Below are positions 8,838 to 17,503 of a DNA stretch of 64,000 bases, piece by piece (positions within the stretch are counted from its first letter, which is position 1; every line of letters starts with the position of its first letter). Source of the stretch: a virus. Made by a program: the position numbers and the translations under genes. The notes below the pieces were generated by a model. That model had not been told where the DNA came from. It made no database searches and was given only the letters and a program-made list of their open reading frames with translations. The stretch covers positions 1 through 64,000 of IMG/VR virus record IMGVR_UViG_3300032805_000004. One strand, written 5' to 3'.

Positions 8838-9434
8838 ATGAACGACGCTACCCCTGAGCGGTGGCTACCCGTACCCGGCTACGAGAGCCTCTACGAGGTC
8901 TCAGACCACGGGCGAGTCCGATCGCTGCCCCGCCAGACCGTGTCAGGAATTCGCGGCGGCACCATGCTCAAGGGACACAAGCTGTTCGAACTGGAATATG
9001 TGCAAGTCTTTTTGCACGCCCAGGACAGGGGAACACCCTTCTGCGTACACCACCTGGTGGCCCTCGCATTCATCGGCCCCCGCCCAGACGGCATGGAAGT
9101 ACGTCACCTAGACGGGGACGCGTCCAACAACGCTGCAGCAAATCTCGAATACGGCACCCGCGCCGACAACATGCAGGACATGCTGCGCCACCACCGCGGA
9201 CAGATCGCCAAGACACACTGCCCATACGACCACGAGTACACCGAGGAAAACACACGTCTGTATCGCGGTGGACGCTTCTGCAGGGCATGTGAGCGTGACA
9301 GGAGCCGTCACCGGCAGCCATCAGGGCCACCCTGCACGACTAGCGGATGCGACACACCACAGACAGCAAAGGGACTCTGCCCACGCTGCTACGCCAGGGA
9401 ATGGCAACGCAGGAAACGCGCACAGAACACCTAA
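8838..9434 (+). CDS. HNH homing endonuclease with NUMOD4 start
   Basis: 198 residues on the strand opposite to the tail genes. The N-terminus WLPVPGYESLYEVSDHGRVRS is a NUMOD4 motif, and FCVHHLVALAFIGP...VRHLDGDASNNAAANLEYGT is the HNH fold with its His and Asn residues. The C-terminus adds Cys-rich zinc-finger-like segments (CPYDHEYTEENT; CxxxGCDxxxxAKGLCPRCYAREW). A GAGGAG ribosome site precedes the ATG. It overlaps the 3' end of the tail tube gene by four bases, convergently. It is inferred to be a free-standing homing gene that parasitises the tail-tube/chaperone junction; its cleavage site is unknown. Confidence 0.9.
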   Translation: MNDATPERWLPVPGYESLYEVSDHGRVRSLPRQTVSGIRGGTMLKGHKLFELEYVQVFLHAQDRGTPFCVHHLVALAFIGPRPDGMEVRHLDGDASNNAAANLEYGTRADNMQDMLRHHRGQIAKTHCPYDHEYTEENTRLYRGGRFCRACERDRSRHRQPSGPPCTTSGCDTPQTAKGLCPRCYAREWQRRKRAQNT

Positions 9435-10681
9435 TAAGACATAATTGCGTTCTGTATCGTAATCGACAACGGACTATACCCCCCAGAGATCCCAGCGTTA
9501 GTCGTATTCGCCACAAGAAGCGCCTGCTCATTGAACCCGAAAACACTTCGTTTATCGTCGAGCGCGGCGGTGTCGAACGCGGTGAGCTGGGCGCTAATCG
9601 TAAGCGTGGACGACTTGGTGCCTGGCAGCCCATTCGCGGACACGATCTGCATCGTCGGCTGCGTGTTGTTCAGGTAGTACAGGAACTGGGACTCGTCCAA
9701 AGCTGGGTCAAACATGAAGTTGACCTGCGCGGTGAGTTCGCCGCGGGGGATCGCATAAGGGGACTGCTGCCCCTGGTCGGTCCAGATCGGCTCAAGCTTA
9801 CGCATGATCTGGATCTTCCATTCGGCGATGTTGAAGACTTGCGCCCCGGCGAAACTGACGCTGGAGGTCCAGGCGGCCTGCGGCACTGCGTTCGTGATCG
9901 CCGAGGTGGGTGACTGCGAGGCGATCACCGACGCGAGTCCTTGTGCTTTCGCATCCCACGTGATCAGTGCGGTGGAGGTGCCGGTCAAGGTCACGTTGGA
10001 CAGGCACGTGAATGCGTACTGGCGGGCCCCGGACACTGCCGGGAGACCGGTGTAGTCGGTGAACGTGTGTGTCACCGGCTGCGCGTTCATCGCCCCACCG
10101 GCGCCGGTGCCGGAGTTCAGGAGGGAGAAGTTGTGGGTGTAGAGGGAGGTGGCGGTGCCGGCGGTCAGCGTGGAGGTGATGCCGTGCGGGTAGTACAGCG
10201 GCCGGTTCAGCACGTACGGGCCGGTGCCTGTCCCCGATGTTGGGACGATCACTTCGGCGGGGCCGGACGAGTCGGCCAGGTAGAACAGGTACGGGGTGTT
10301 GAGGACCAGCGACCCGGAGGTGAGCGTGATCGAGGTGGTCGCCGCCGGGTACGCCGCGACCGAGGTGACACTGGCACCGGGGTTGGTCATGGCGGACACG
10401 TAGTAGTCACCCAGGATGTTGTTCAGCATGTAGCCGAAGCTGTCGGGGAAGAACGGGCCGCCGAGGGCGATGTCACCGATGATCGGGCCGGGGATCATGT
10501 TGTACAGGCCGGCCATGGCGTTACGCCACGCCTTGTCCTGCAAGTAGGTGATTTTGTCGACGGGGTCGAATTTGGTCAGCGGCAACGTGAATGTCGGCAC
10601 CACCGGCGTACCAGGGTTCAGCTCGGCCCCGACACCGACGAACCGTCTAGTTACCGGGTAGACATGCGGCGCGTTAGCCAT
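9431..10681 (-). CDS. Major tail (tube) protein
   Basis: 416 residues. The start MANAPHVYPVTRRFVGVGAE and segments such as DFIGDIALGGPFFPDSFG-like strands (about 75-100), followed by long beta-rich domains, match the actinophage major tail protein pattern. Position fits: upstream lie tail terminator and connector genes, downstream the G/GT chaperones and tape measure. The length exceeds that of a minimal tube subunit (about 200 residues), which suggests extra surface domains in the middle (about 110-250). The tube polymerises around the tape measure to form the tail shaft. Confidence 0.85.
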   Translation of the reverse strand: MANAPHVYPVTRRFVGVGAELNPGTPVVPTFTLPLTKFDPVDKITYLQDKAWRNAMAGLYNMIPGPIIGDIALGGPFFPDSFGYMLNNILGDYYVSAMTNPGASVTSVAAYPAATTSITLTSGSLVLNTPYLFYLADSSGPAEVIVPTSGTGTGPYVLNRPLYYPHGITSTLTAGTATSLYTHNFSLLNSGTGAGGAMNAQPVTHTFTDYTGLPAVSGARQYAFTCLSNVTLTGTSTALITWDAKAQGLASVIASQSPTSAITNAVPQAAWTSSVSFAGAQVFNIAEWKIQIMRKLEPIWTDQGQQSPYAIPRGELTAQVNFMFDPALDESQFLYYLNNTQPTMQIVSANGLPGTKSSTLTISAQLTAFDTAALDDKRSVFGFNEQALLVANTTNAGISGGYSPLSITIQNAIMSY

Positions 10682-10684
10682 GCC

Positions 10685-11677
10685 TTATTCCCCTTCCCCG
10701 TCATCATGCCAGGCTGTCTCCGCGGCCGGTTCATCCGGCGGCATCGGGAACGGATCCGCAGCTACCCCCGGATCACCAGGGCCGTGCACCGTGAACAAGG
10801 TGGTGATCGGCGCGATGACCGCGAGGACACCTGCCTGATGCGTCGGGGTGACCACCGTCATCACAGGGTTGTCTATCAGCGCCCCGACAGGTGGGGCCGC
10901 ATAGATGTCGGTGAAGGCGTGGGAAACCGCGGACGTCGCCGCCGTGGATGACGCGTTCGTCCACGACGCGGCCGGTGTCCACGTCGGTGTGCCGACCAGC
11001 GATTCCATGCACCAGGCACCGATCGCATACGACGTCAGGTAGGTGACAGGCGGCACCGCGGTGATAGTCGTCGTCCCGGTCGTCCCCGTGAAAGTGGTGG
11101 TAGTCACTGAGGAGTTGTCCAGGTACTGCCCGTTGAGTTCCATGAGGAACGCGGTCATCCGGGTTGTGGCGACGGTGCCGACACAAAGCGCGTTGAAGGT
11201 CGGCGCCGCGTCGCCGCCGGCGGCGACTTTCACGAAGATAGCGGCCGCTGTCCCGGCGGTGACCGCAAAACCGAGCCTGGCCCAGGTGCCGCTGACCTCG
11301 GTGATCCCGGTGGTGCCGATACCCGAGTCGCCGTAGGAGGTGACGACGGCGACGAGGAGGTCACCGAAGGTGCGGGGCTGTGTCCCGGACCAGGTGCCGG
11401 TGACCGACCCTGTCGATATTCCCGTGGTCTGCACCACGGTCGATGGGGTGCCGACCTGGGTGACGGCGGGCCAGAACGGGGTGACGGGGGCGGAGAGGGC
11501 CCCCCAGCGGCCGTCGGTTGGTGGGATAGCGGCGGCGCCATACACGTCGGCGCCGTCCCCGGGTACCGCAGTCATGAGGTAGGTGCCGCCGGGGACTGCC
11601 CATAGGGGTTTCCCGCCGGGGGATGTGAGGTACTGCGAGTAGAACCTCGGCACAGTTCCGAGGTACGGGTAGGTCAT
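10685..11677 (-). CDS. Beta-rich surface-domain protein upstream of tail tube
   Basis: 330 residues, three bases upstream of the tail tube gene and probably coupled to it. Residues 1-70 are unique. About 80-330 form a repeated-strand domain with the motif VTGTWSGTQPRTFGDLLVAVV and later APTFNALCVGTVATTRMTAFLMELNG. The same pattern appears in the 473-residue protein at 28291-29712 (VTGSWAGHTTTAGNLLVAAVT ... MLLEL). No enzyme motif is visible. It may decorate the tail shaft or cap. The function is not known. Confidence 0.7.
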   Translation of the reverse strand: MTYPYLGTVPRFYSQYLTSPGGKPLWAVPGGTYLMTAVPGDGADVYGAAAIPPTDGRWGALSAPVTPFWPAVTQVGTPSTVVQTTGISTGSVTGTWSGTQPRTFGDLLVAVVTSYGDSGIGTTGITEVSGTWARLGFAVTAGTAAAIFVKVAAGGDAAPTFNALCVGTVATTRMTAFLMELNGQYLDNSSVTTTTFTGTTGTTTITAVPPVTYLTSYAIGAWCMESLVGTPTWTPAASWTNASSTAATSAVSHAFTDIYAAPPVGALIDNPVMTVVTPTHQAGVLAVIAPITTLFTVHGPGDPGVAADPFPMPPDEPAAETAWHDDGEGE

Positions 11678-11704
11678 GCGTCCTCCCCTAGACGGGTTAG
11701 ATAG

Positions 11705-12208
11705 TCAGGCTTGGAACAGCTCGAGGATCGGCAGACTGAACTGGGCGTCGTACCGCAGGTACCGCTGATCCGCCACCGCCCGCACCGGCGGATAGTCGTA
11801 GTTGATCCGCTCACCCACATCGATCAGCAGCGACCAGTCACCGGTGTCCGGGTCAGTAGCCTCGGCCGGATTCGGCGAGCCCCGCAAAATCTGGGTGATG
11901 GTGTCAATCACAGCGGGAAACGCGGTATCGGTGTCGGGGTCGGTTTCCTCACCGAACCAGATAACCCACAGGTGCGCGGTGTGGTCGATCTGTTTCCACC
12001 CGGCGGTGCCGAGCTTGACATTGCCGCGGGGGATAGCGCGGCGTGTCTCCGGCCCGAGAGAATCCCACACGTACACGCCGGGGCGGAACGTTTCCTCGTT
12101 GGGGTTCGGCGGGGAGATGAACGCCTCCAGCGGCCCGCTGGACGAGGGAACGGGCACACCGTCGAGGAGCCCGAACAGGTACGACTGCACCACGTTTGTG
12201 CCAGGCAC
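11705..12208 (-). CDS. Probable tail terminator protein
   Basis: 167 residues between the head-tail connector and tail tube genes, the usual place of the tail terminator. The sequence carries an alpha-beta pattern with THLWVIWFGEETDPDTDTAFPAVIDTI and a final YLRYDAQFSLPILELF strand, reminiscent of the gpU-like terminator family in which short helices pack on a sheet. Its first base shares the last base of the connector stop. The assignment rests mainly on position and size. Confidence 0.6.
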   Translation of the reverse strand: MPGTNVVQSYLFGLLDGVPVPSSSGPLEAFISPPNPNEETFRPGVYVWDSLGPETRRAIPRGNVKLGTAGWKQIDHTAHLWVIWFGEETDPDTDTAFPAVIDTITQILRGSPNPAEATDPDTGDWSLLIDVGERINYDYPPVRAVADQRYLRYDAQFSLPILELFQA

Positions 12209-13152
12209 TACACAGTCCTTTTAAACGGGCGACACAGCGCCTGGGCGCGTGTGGTGAGACCATCCGGGCTGCTCCCCGAACCCGACGCCGCCCCCGTGAT
12301 CGTCTGCACCGTCGTCGCTGTCGCACCACGGGTCAGCGCCTGCGCCGCAGCGAAGTTGATCGCCGCCCACTGGATCTGCGCCGGTAGCGCCGACACCGCC
12401 ACCCCAACGCCATGCCCGTATACCAGCGGCGACCCGAGTGTCAGCGTCCCGGGCCCCGACTGGGCGCTCGCGGCGGTGCAGGTGATCGTCTCCTGGGTGC
12501 CGGAGTCGAAGATGGTGCCGGTGGCGCCCTGGCCGCCTGGGGTGACGGGCGCCCAGCCGGTGCAGTCATCCACCTGCAACGACGTCACCCCGGCCATGGC
12601 CGCAGTCGTGATCCCGGCGTGCGGCCAGCCGTTCAGGTAGGTCACCTGGAGCACATAGCCGACGCGGCCGGCTGACCAGTTGATGTAGCCGCCGCCGATG
12701 TCGATGGCCTGCCCGCCGTCCGCCGCGCTCGACGGCACCGACGTGCCGTAGATGCCGACCGGCGGCACATGCGGGGCCATGAACTGCGGCGGGATAGTTG
12801 TCCACTGGTAGGGCAGCGAGTTCGGGGCGCATTGCCCGGCGAGGACCTGGGTGACAGGCCAGCGGGACAGGACCGCACGGGCGTTCCCGGCGCCGTTGCC
12901 GCCGACGGTGAGCCGGAACGCCGGGCCGTGCAGGGTTTCGACGTCGATGGTGGCGCGGAGGACCTGGTTGCAGTAGGCGTCGATCATGGCGGTGGCGCGC
13001 ATGCACAGGTTCAACTGCTCGGCTTGCTGCTGCGCCGGTGACGCCGACCTCGACGGAATCGTCGCCCAGCTGATGCCGGTCTCTCATAATGTCGGCGCCG
13101 AAACGAGGATTTCGGGCGTTACGTAGGGGGTTCCTGGGCCGGCGACAGGCAT
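12208..13152 (-). CDS. Head-tail connector, interrupted by in-frame TGA
   Basis: The ATG at 13152 has a GGGGGTG ribosome site and begins MPVAGPGTPYVTPEILVSAPT. Codon 23 (13086-13084) is TGA, and the same frame then continues ETGISWATIPSRSAS to a 268-residue open segment starting at Met 13014. Both sides read as one protein of the gp6/Ig-decorated connector type (MRATAMIDAYCNQVLRATID; C-terminal AQIQWAAINFAAAQALTRG). The connector joins portal to tail. Either the phage makes a shortened protein from an internal start, reads through UGA, or the gene is broken. A 12-base insertion (13079-13090) explains the stop. Confidence 0.75.
13079..13090 (-). other. 12-bp insertion carrying the TGA
   Basis: Minus strand reads GCGCCGAC-ATTATGAGAGAC-CGGCATCAG. 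Removing these 12 bases gives GCG CCG ACC GGC ATC AGC (APTGIS), an uninterrupted frame of the kind usual in these connectors. The insert is flanked by GAC on one side and ends with GAC. Its origin is unknown. Confidence 0.6.
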
Positions 13153-13167
13153 CTGGCATCACCCCCT

Positions 13168-14178
13168 TTAGCTGTCCGCGCGCTGATCCGCGAACAGCTT
13201 GCTAGCTAGTTCCTGTTTGCGCGGTAACGCGAGCGTGGAGCCCGCGTAGAGCGCTTCGGCTAGGAGCCTTGCCTTTCGGCTACCGCCGACAGTCCAGTAC
13301 CAGCACCGTGGTGCCGTTGAATGCGGGGCAGCCTTTGCGTTAGATCCGCACACCGTCTTGGCCCATGCGGCAAAGCCTTGAACGCACGCCTCGCTGCCGC
13401 AGATGTTGAGGTACCAGCCCTGCGTCTTCCTGATCATCCCGATGCTGCCGTCGCCATCAAACAGACCGCGCCAGTAGTGGTGCATCAGGTCGGCAGGGCC
13501 ATTCCACGGTTGAACCGTGGCGCTCTTGCGGGGACCGATCCCGAGTGCTGCGAGGTCGTTGAGCATCTGCCACGAGTCGAACGTCACCTTGAAGCAGGTT
13601 CGGTTCTGCGTGATCGGCCGGTCCGACCCGAGGTCATCGCACAACCGGACGAGGTGGTCTCGATCCCGTTCTGCTAACTCGACGCGAAGGCTGAATGATC
13701 TGTCTGCGCGGATGATCCCGCCATCGGCTGTGATGAAGCCGAGCCAATAAGCGCGAGCCTCGTCATTAATGTCCGCGAAGAAGTGTTCATTGAGCGTGTA
13801 CTTCCGGCTGCCAGAGCGTGCGGGCGGATCGCAGCGTAGAGGGTCACCGTGAGTGCTCCAGCGTTGCCAGTGCTTGCCGCACCAGCCTCGTGCGACCACG
13901 GAATCGGTGCAGTCAGCGACGGAGCATGTCAGTCCGAGACCGTAACCGCGCAGTGGACGCAGCTCAACGCCGTGGCGTAACTGCCAAGCATGGCTCCCGC
14001 AATAGCCACGCGAATCAAAGGGCTTGTCGCATCCGGGGAATGAGCACGTCTTCTGCCGCTCGGGTGCTGCGCCTAGCGGGTCGCCGTAGCGGATCCAACG
14101 CTGGTAGTGCGGAGCGCACCAGCCGCGAGCGGAGTGTGGTTTTTCGCAGCCGTCGATGCTGCACGTACGCTGAACCAT
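13168..14178 (-). CDS. LAGLIDADG homing endonuclease with zinc-finger repeats
   Basis: 336 residues. Residues 1-115 hold three repeats of about 30-40 residues, each CxxxxCxxxxxxRGWCxxHxQRW-like, probably zinc-binding DNA-contact modules. Two LAGLIDADG-type motifs follow: YWLGFITADGG near 145 and YWRGLFDGDGSIG near 240, each with the catalytic acidic residue. It is a monomeric two-motif enzyme expected to cut a long target. It lies just upstream of the connector gene in the same orientation, with its stop 15 bases before the connector ATG. It is probably a free-standing homing gene, not a virion component. Confidence 0.9.
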   Translation of the reverse strand: MVQRTCSIDGCEKPHSARGWCAPHYQRWIRYGDPLGAAPERQKTCSFPGCDKPFDSRGYCGSHAWQLRHGVELRPLRGYGLGLTCSVADCTDSVVARGWCGKHWQRWSTHGDPLRCDPPARSGSRKYTLNEHFFADINDEARAYWLGFITADGGIIRADRSFSLRVELAERDRDHLVRLCDDLGSDRPITQNRTCFKVTFDSWQMLNDLAALGIGPRKSATVQPWNGPADLMHHYWRGLFDGDGSIGMIRKTQGWYLNICGSEACVQGFAAWAKTVCGSNAKAAPHSTAPRCWYWTVGGSRKARLLAEALYAGSTLALPRKQELASKLFADQRADS

Positions 14179-14244
14179 GTCGGCCTGCTTCCTCAGGTCG
14201 AACGTGCCCCGGGGTGTTGACGCACCGCCGGGGTTCTTTCGTAC

Positions 14245-14250
14245 ATTCTA
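14245..14250 (-). promoter_or_regulatory. -10-like TAGAAT before LAGLIDADG gene
   Basis: TAGAAT on the minus strand, about 67 bases upstream of the start at 14178, in the gap after the zinc-ribbon gene. No clear -35 is visible, so this is only a candidate. Confidence 0.3.
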
Positions 14251-14254
14251 TCGG

Positions 14255-14467
14255 TTAGCCGCCTGTCACGGTCAGGTTGAAATCCCTGGCGCACCGGGCA
14301 CACACATTCCGGCCACCCTTGCTGTCCCAGCGGACATGCCGCTGGCACACCGCCTCCCGGCACAGAGCACAATCAGCCACCGGATCGGACTTACGCGCCG
14401 CCCGGCCCCGCTGCGGACCGCCGCACAGGCCGCACAACCCGGCGTGGCCTCCGGTGCGCCGCCTCAC
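14255..14467 (-). CDS. Small zinc-ribbon protein
   Basis: 70 residues in the same direction as the head genes, between the SAP-domain gene and the LAGLIDADG gene. Cys pairs CGLCGG, CALC and CARC plus His residues (CQRHVRW) suggest a treble-clef or double zinc ribbon. Small zinc-finger proteins are frequent in this part of actinophage head operons, but their job is unknown. The start codon is uncertain because several possible starts lie close together. Confidence 0.6.
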   Translation of the reverse strand: MRRRTGGHAGLCGLCGGPQRGRAARKSDPVADCALCREAVCQRHVRWDSKGGRNVCARCARDFNLTVTGG

Positions 14468-14480
14468 ACGCCCCCAGGAA

Positions 14481-15128
14481 TCACGCCGCGGCGGACAGCC
14501 GCTCGATCAGCTCAGGCTTAGTGCCCTTACCTGACAGGCCCCTTGTCGCCGCGAGCCGCTTCAACTCGCTGTACGGCAACGCAGCCAGATCCAGCGGCGG
14601 CTGGTCAGCAGGCGGCTCCGGGAGCGGCACATCGGCCACTACGTACGAGTCCACCGCGAACTCGGGCGATGGCGCATCTGGCACCAGCCCGGCCACGGCC
14701 GGGTCACGGGCACCGCACTCCGTGCAGAACCGCTGCCCGGCGGTCACGTCCACCCCGCAGTCACGGCACGGCACCACCGCGGCTACGGCTACTTTCTGCC
14801 CGGCTACGAGCGCGGTCAACGCCTCAAGGATGCCCGGCATCTTCGCCAGCTCCTCGAGCGCGACCCCGGTCGCCTCCGACTGTTCTTTAGCGCCGCGTTT
14901 GTCCCGGTCCTCCCGGACGCGGGTTTCGTCGGGTGTTTCGGGGATCTCGGAGACCGTACCGGCCCACAGCGGATCACCCTTCAGCACAGCGCAGCACCGG
15001 GGGCAGTCCAGTACCCATATCTTCGCTGGGGCGCCGTCTTTCACGGGCCGGCTGTGCAACTGGCCACAGCCTCCGCTGGAGACGGGAATGATCGCGCCCT
15101 GAATATCCGAGCGCGCGTGCAAAACCAT
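14481..15128 (-). CDS. SAP-domain protein with zinc ribbons, head operon
   Basis: 215 residues. Residues about 15-50 have a Cys pair (CPRCC), about 115-145 carry CRDCGVDVTAGQRFCTECG (a typical zinc ribbon), and the C-terminal 35 residues LPYSELKRLAATRGLSG form a SAP/LEM-like helix-loop-helix that usually binds DNA. It lies between capsid-decoration genes and the connector. Comparable SAP or Rho-N-like proteins occur beside actinophage capsid genes. A role in DNA packaging or head maturation is inferred only from this. Confidence 0.7.
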   Translation of the reverse strand: MVLHARSDIQGAIIPVSSGGCGQLHSRPVKDGAPAKIWVLDCPRCCAVLKGDPLWAGTVSEIPETPDETRVREDRDKRGAKEQSEATGVALEELAKMPGILEALTALVAGQKVAVAAVVPCRDCGVDVTAGQRFCTECGARDPAVAGLVPDAPSPEFAVDSYVVADVPLPEPPADQPPLDLAALPYSELKRLAATRGLSGKGTKPELIERLSAAA

Positions 15129-15131
15129 AAG

Positions 15132-15407
15132 CTACTCCGTTTCGGTTGGTGTGCTGCAGCGCGGGCAGGCGTCCGCCCACCGCTGCGCCAGGAACCGGCA
15201 CCGAGGACAACGCCGGCCGCCTTTAGTGCCGATCGCGTACGCCTTCGACGCGGACAACATCCCGATCCGCCCATGCTGCGACGTCCTGATCGCCGCGGCG
15301 TGCCGGTCGGCCACATCGACATGGCCACCGGGTTTGCCGTCGTACTTGGTACCGTCCGCGCATTCCAGCCCATAACAGCCAGGGGGGAGCTCGACGCGGG
15401 TACTCAT
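15132..15407 (-). CDS. Small head-operon protein with zinc ribbon
   Basis: 91 residues from the ATG at 15407, which overlaps the TGA of the upstream gene (ATGA). Residues about 5-40 read LPPGCYGLECADGTKYDGKPGGHVDV. The C-terminal half carries CPRCRFLAQRWADACPRC, a four-Cys zinc site. Function is not recognised. Close spacing on both sides indicates co-translation with the decoration and SAP-domain genes. Confidence 0.7.
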   Translation of the reverse strand: MSTRVELPPGCYGLECADGTKYDGKPGGHVDVADRHAAAIRTSQHGRIGMLSASKAYAIGTKGGRRCPRCRFLAQRWADACPRCSTPTETE

Positions 15408-16444
15408 GCGGTCCACGGCTCAAAAATCTCGTACGCCACGACACTCGTGTCAGCGGTGCCATCGACGGCTGTGTTCGTAGATCCGATCGTGAAACTCGTT
15501 CCTGGAATCCTGCTCGCCACGTACGGCGAACCGGTTATCCCTGGGGCAGTAGCTGGCACCTGGACAGTGAGGAAGATCCGCGAGTTGGCTGAAACGGACG
15601 TGTTCGCCACTGTCACCTGGCCAGGAACCGGTGGATCATCCGTGCCGAGAGTCGCTACGCCCTGTTTCCCGTTCGAACCCTCAGAGACGATCAGCCCCTG
15701 ACCGACGGTGCCGATACCGAGGCTGCCGCCGATGATGGACCCACCGGACAGCGGCAGGTACGAGCCGGTCCCAGCCTGCGTGAACGTCCTCGTCGCGCCG
15801 TCGGTGCAGATCCAGATTTTCCCGGTCTGGTCAATGACGAAGTCGCCGTTGGCGAACGTCCCCGATACGGGTGCGCCGCTAGCGGTGGCACCCGCATACC
15901 GGCTAGCGGCGGTCGCACCTGGCATAGATGCGGCGATGGCCGGTACGGTCACGGAACCTGTAAAAGTGGCACCGGCCAGCAGCGCGACACCGGCCGCAGC
16001 GACAGCGGCGGACACCCATATACCGGGATTACCCGCGTCGGTGCAGATCCACAGGGCACCGTCCTGCCCGATCACCCAGTCGCCTTTGGCGAACGTGCCC
16101 GTGATCGGCGCCCCCGACGCGGTGGCCCCAGCGTAACGGGACACCGCGACAGCGCCTGTGGCCCCGGACGCGGACACGGTTTCAGCGGTGATATCGCCGC
16201 TGATCTGGCCGCCGCCATCCAATGACAGGAACGTCCCGGAACCGGCCTGTGCCCATACGGCGGGCGGCCCAGGATCGGTGCAGACCCAGATCGCCCCGTC
16301 CTGCGCGATCACCCAGTCGCCGAGGCAGAACGTTCCCGTATCCGGTGCACCCGTCGCGGTACCGCCCGCATACCTAGATGCGGCAGTCGCACCGGTGACC
16401 CCGGAGACGGCTACGCTTACCGCACCGAACTCTGAGCAGGCCAT
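15404..16444 (-). CDS. Capsid fibre/decoration protein with triple repeat
   Basis: 346 residues. Three imperfect repeats of about 90-100 residues each contain RYAGATASGAP.TGTF..GDW and a D-WICTD strand. The last 70 residues (VTVANTSVSANSRIFLTVQV ... VAYEIFEPW) form a beta domain shared with the next small gene (16445-16708). Repeats of the type G-DWVI-QDG-IWICTD are known from head fibres and fibre shafts, where they make beta structure. Encoded just downstream of the major capsid gene, so head decoration is more likely than tail use. Confidence 0.65.
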   Translation of the reverse strand: MACSEFGAVSVAVSGVTGATAASRYAGGTATGAPDTGTFCLGDWVIAQDGAIWVCTDPGPPAVWAQAGSGTFLSLDGGGQISGDITAETVSASGATGAVAVSRYAGATASGAPITGTFAKGDWVIGQDGALWICTDAGNPGIWVSAAVAAAGVALLAGATFTGSVTVPAIAASMPGATAASRYAGATASGAPVSGTFANGDFVIDQTGKIWICTDGATRTFTQAGTGSYLPLSGGSIIGGSLGIGTVGQGLIVSEGSNGKQGVATLGTDDPPVPGQVTVANTSVSANSRIFLTVQVPATAPGITGSPYVASRIPGTSFTIGSTNTAVDGTADTSVVAYEIFEPWTA

Positions 16445-16708
16445 TCAGGACACCCACCATTCGTCGCCGTGAAGCTCCCAGTACACAGTCGACGTATCAC
16501 TGATACTGGAACTGGAGATCACAAACACCTGGCTGATTTTGCTAGCGACACGAAGCTGACCGGGCGTGCCGGATTCCTGCTGGCATGTCAGCAGGACGCT
16601 GGTCCGGGATGTCACCGACGGATTGATAACGGTCGCCTCACCTGCGACGAGTGTCGCGGTGCCGCTGCGAGCAGCGGTGGCCGCCGCGGAACCACCTGAT
16701 CTCGGCAT
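16445..16708 (-). CDS. Small beta-domain protein, decoration-like
   Basis: 87 residues. After an Ala/Thr-rich lead, residues 25-85 (ATVINPSVTSRTSVLLTCQQ ... STVYWELHGDEWW) repeat the pattern of the C-terminal domain of its neighbour (VTVANTSVSANSRIFLTVQ). It ends one base before that neighbour begins. It may be a stand-alone copy of the fibre end domain. No enzyme features. Confidence 0.65.
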   Translation of the reverse strand: MPRSGGSAAATAARSGTATLVAGEATVINPSVTSRTSVLLTCQQESGTPGQLRVASKISQVFVISSSSISDTSTVYWELHGDEWWVS

Positions 16709-16723
16709 AACTTGCCCCTCCCG

Positions 16724-17011
16724 TTAACTGTCCGTGACGACGAGCACGTTCACCGTCGAGGTGCCCGCGCAGAACCCGTACAGCGGCGTGCTCCGCGAAC
16801 CCGGATAGGAGGAGATAGTCACCGGCACCACCGGCAGGGCCGTCCCCGACGCCGGAAGCACCGCCCCGCTAGCCGTACCAGGCGTACCCGGACCGAACGT
16901 CACCGCCGCCGTACCGACATTCCACAGGCTCACCCGGCACTCACCCGGCGGCACAGTCACCAAAGGCACCGGCAACGTCCCCGACACCACAACCTGGCTC
17001 GCTGAGATCAC
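16724..17011 (-). CDS. Small beta-rich head decoration-like protein
   Basis: 95 residues, all predicted strands: SGTLPVPLVTVPPGECRVSL then VTFGPGTPGTASGAVLPASG and a final VNVLVVTD. Pattern and size resemble the neighbouring small proteins at 17013-17498 and 17504-17800, all in one tightly packed run after the capsid gene. It is probably a capsid-surface protein; no sequence motif proves this. Confidence 0.6.
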   Translation of the reverse strand: MISASQVVVSGTLPVPLVTVPPGECRVSLWNVGTAAVTFGPGTPGTASGAVLPASGTALPVVPVTISSYPGSRSTPLYGFCAGTSTVNVLVVTDS

Positions 17012-17012
17012 C

Positions 17013-17498
17013 TCAGCACGACGCTTCCGTATGAATAGCCGACCCGGCAGGTGTCACCGGCCCAACCGGTGACGCCGTCCGGTGGTCATACTTCAGCGCC
17101 GACACCGTCAACGTCCCGGTCCCGCCACCAGCAGTGATAGACACAACCTCGGCGTTGCTACCGGTGCCGATCTGCGCCTGCCCGCCATTGACCGCCGCGC
17201 TGTAAAAAGCGCCAGCGAACGTCAAAGACGTCGCGCCGCTGTTGAACACCGCATTCGTGTTGATCGTCGTACCGGCAGATGCAACACCAGAAGCGGCGTA
17301 CAGCGCTACCGGGGCGAACGGCAGCGACACCTCCTGCGACGGCTGCAACGGCATGCCGTTCGCCGAAGTCACCCCCGCCTGCCCGATGTAGACGATGGAC
17401 GAGCCCTCGTTGATGAGAGTCACGTGCGGGGTACCGGCCGACGCCGGGGTGTAGATCAGCGTCGGTACTCCGCTGACCGGTGTGTGAATAGTCGCCAT
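17013..17498 (-). CDS. Beta-rich head decoration-like protein
   Basis: 161 residues. The start MATIHTPVSGVPTLIYTPA and the segment VTLINEGSSIVYIGQAGVTSANG match the 98-residue neighbour (VTVVNSGPATLFIGGTSSPAVTG). A second strand block lies at 95-135 (ATSLTFAGAFYSAAVNGGQAQ). One base separates it from the next gene. It probably belongs with the decoration proteins on the capsid; no catalytic motif is visible. Confidence 0.65.
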   Translation of the reverse strand: MATIHTPVSGVPTLIYTPASAGTPHVTLINEGSSIVYIGQAGVTSANGMPLQPSQEVSLPFAPVALYAASGVASAGTTINTNAVFNSGATSLTFAGAFYSAAVNGGQAQIGTGSNAEVVSITAGGGTGTLTVSALKYDHRTASPVGPVTPAGSAIHTEASC

Positions 17499-17503
17499 GA
17501 CGG

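Noticed and set aside
12566-13162. Alternative 198-codon ORF at the connector gene
   Set aside because: Basic, motif-free frame; the connector frame on both sides of the TGA is family-like.
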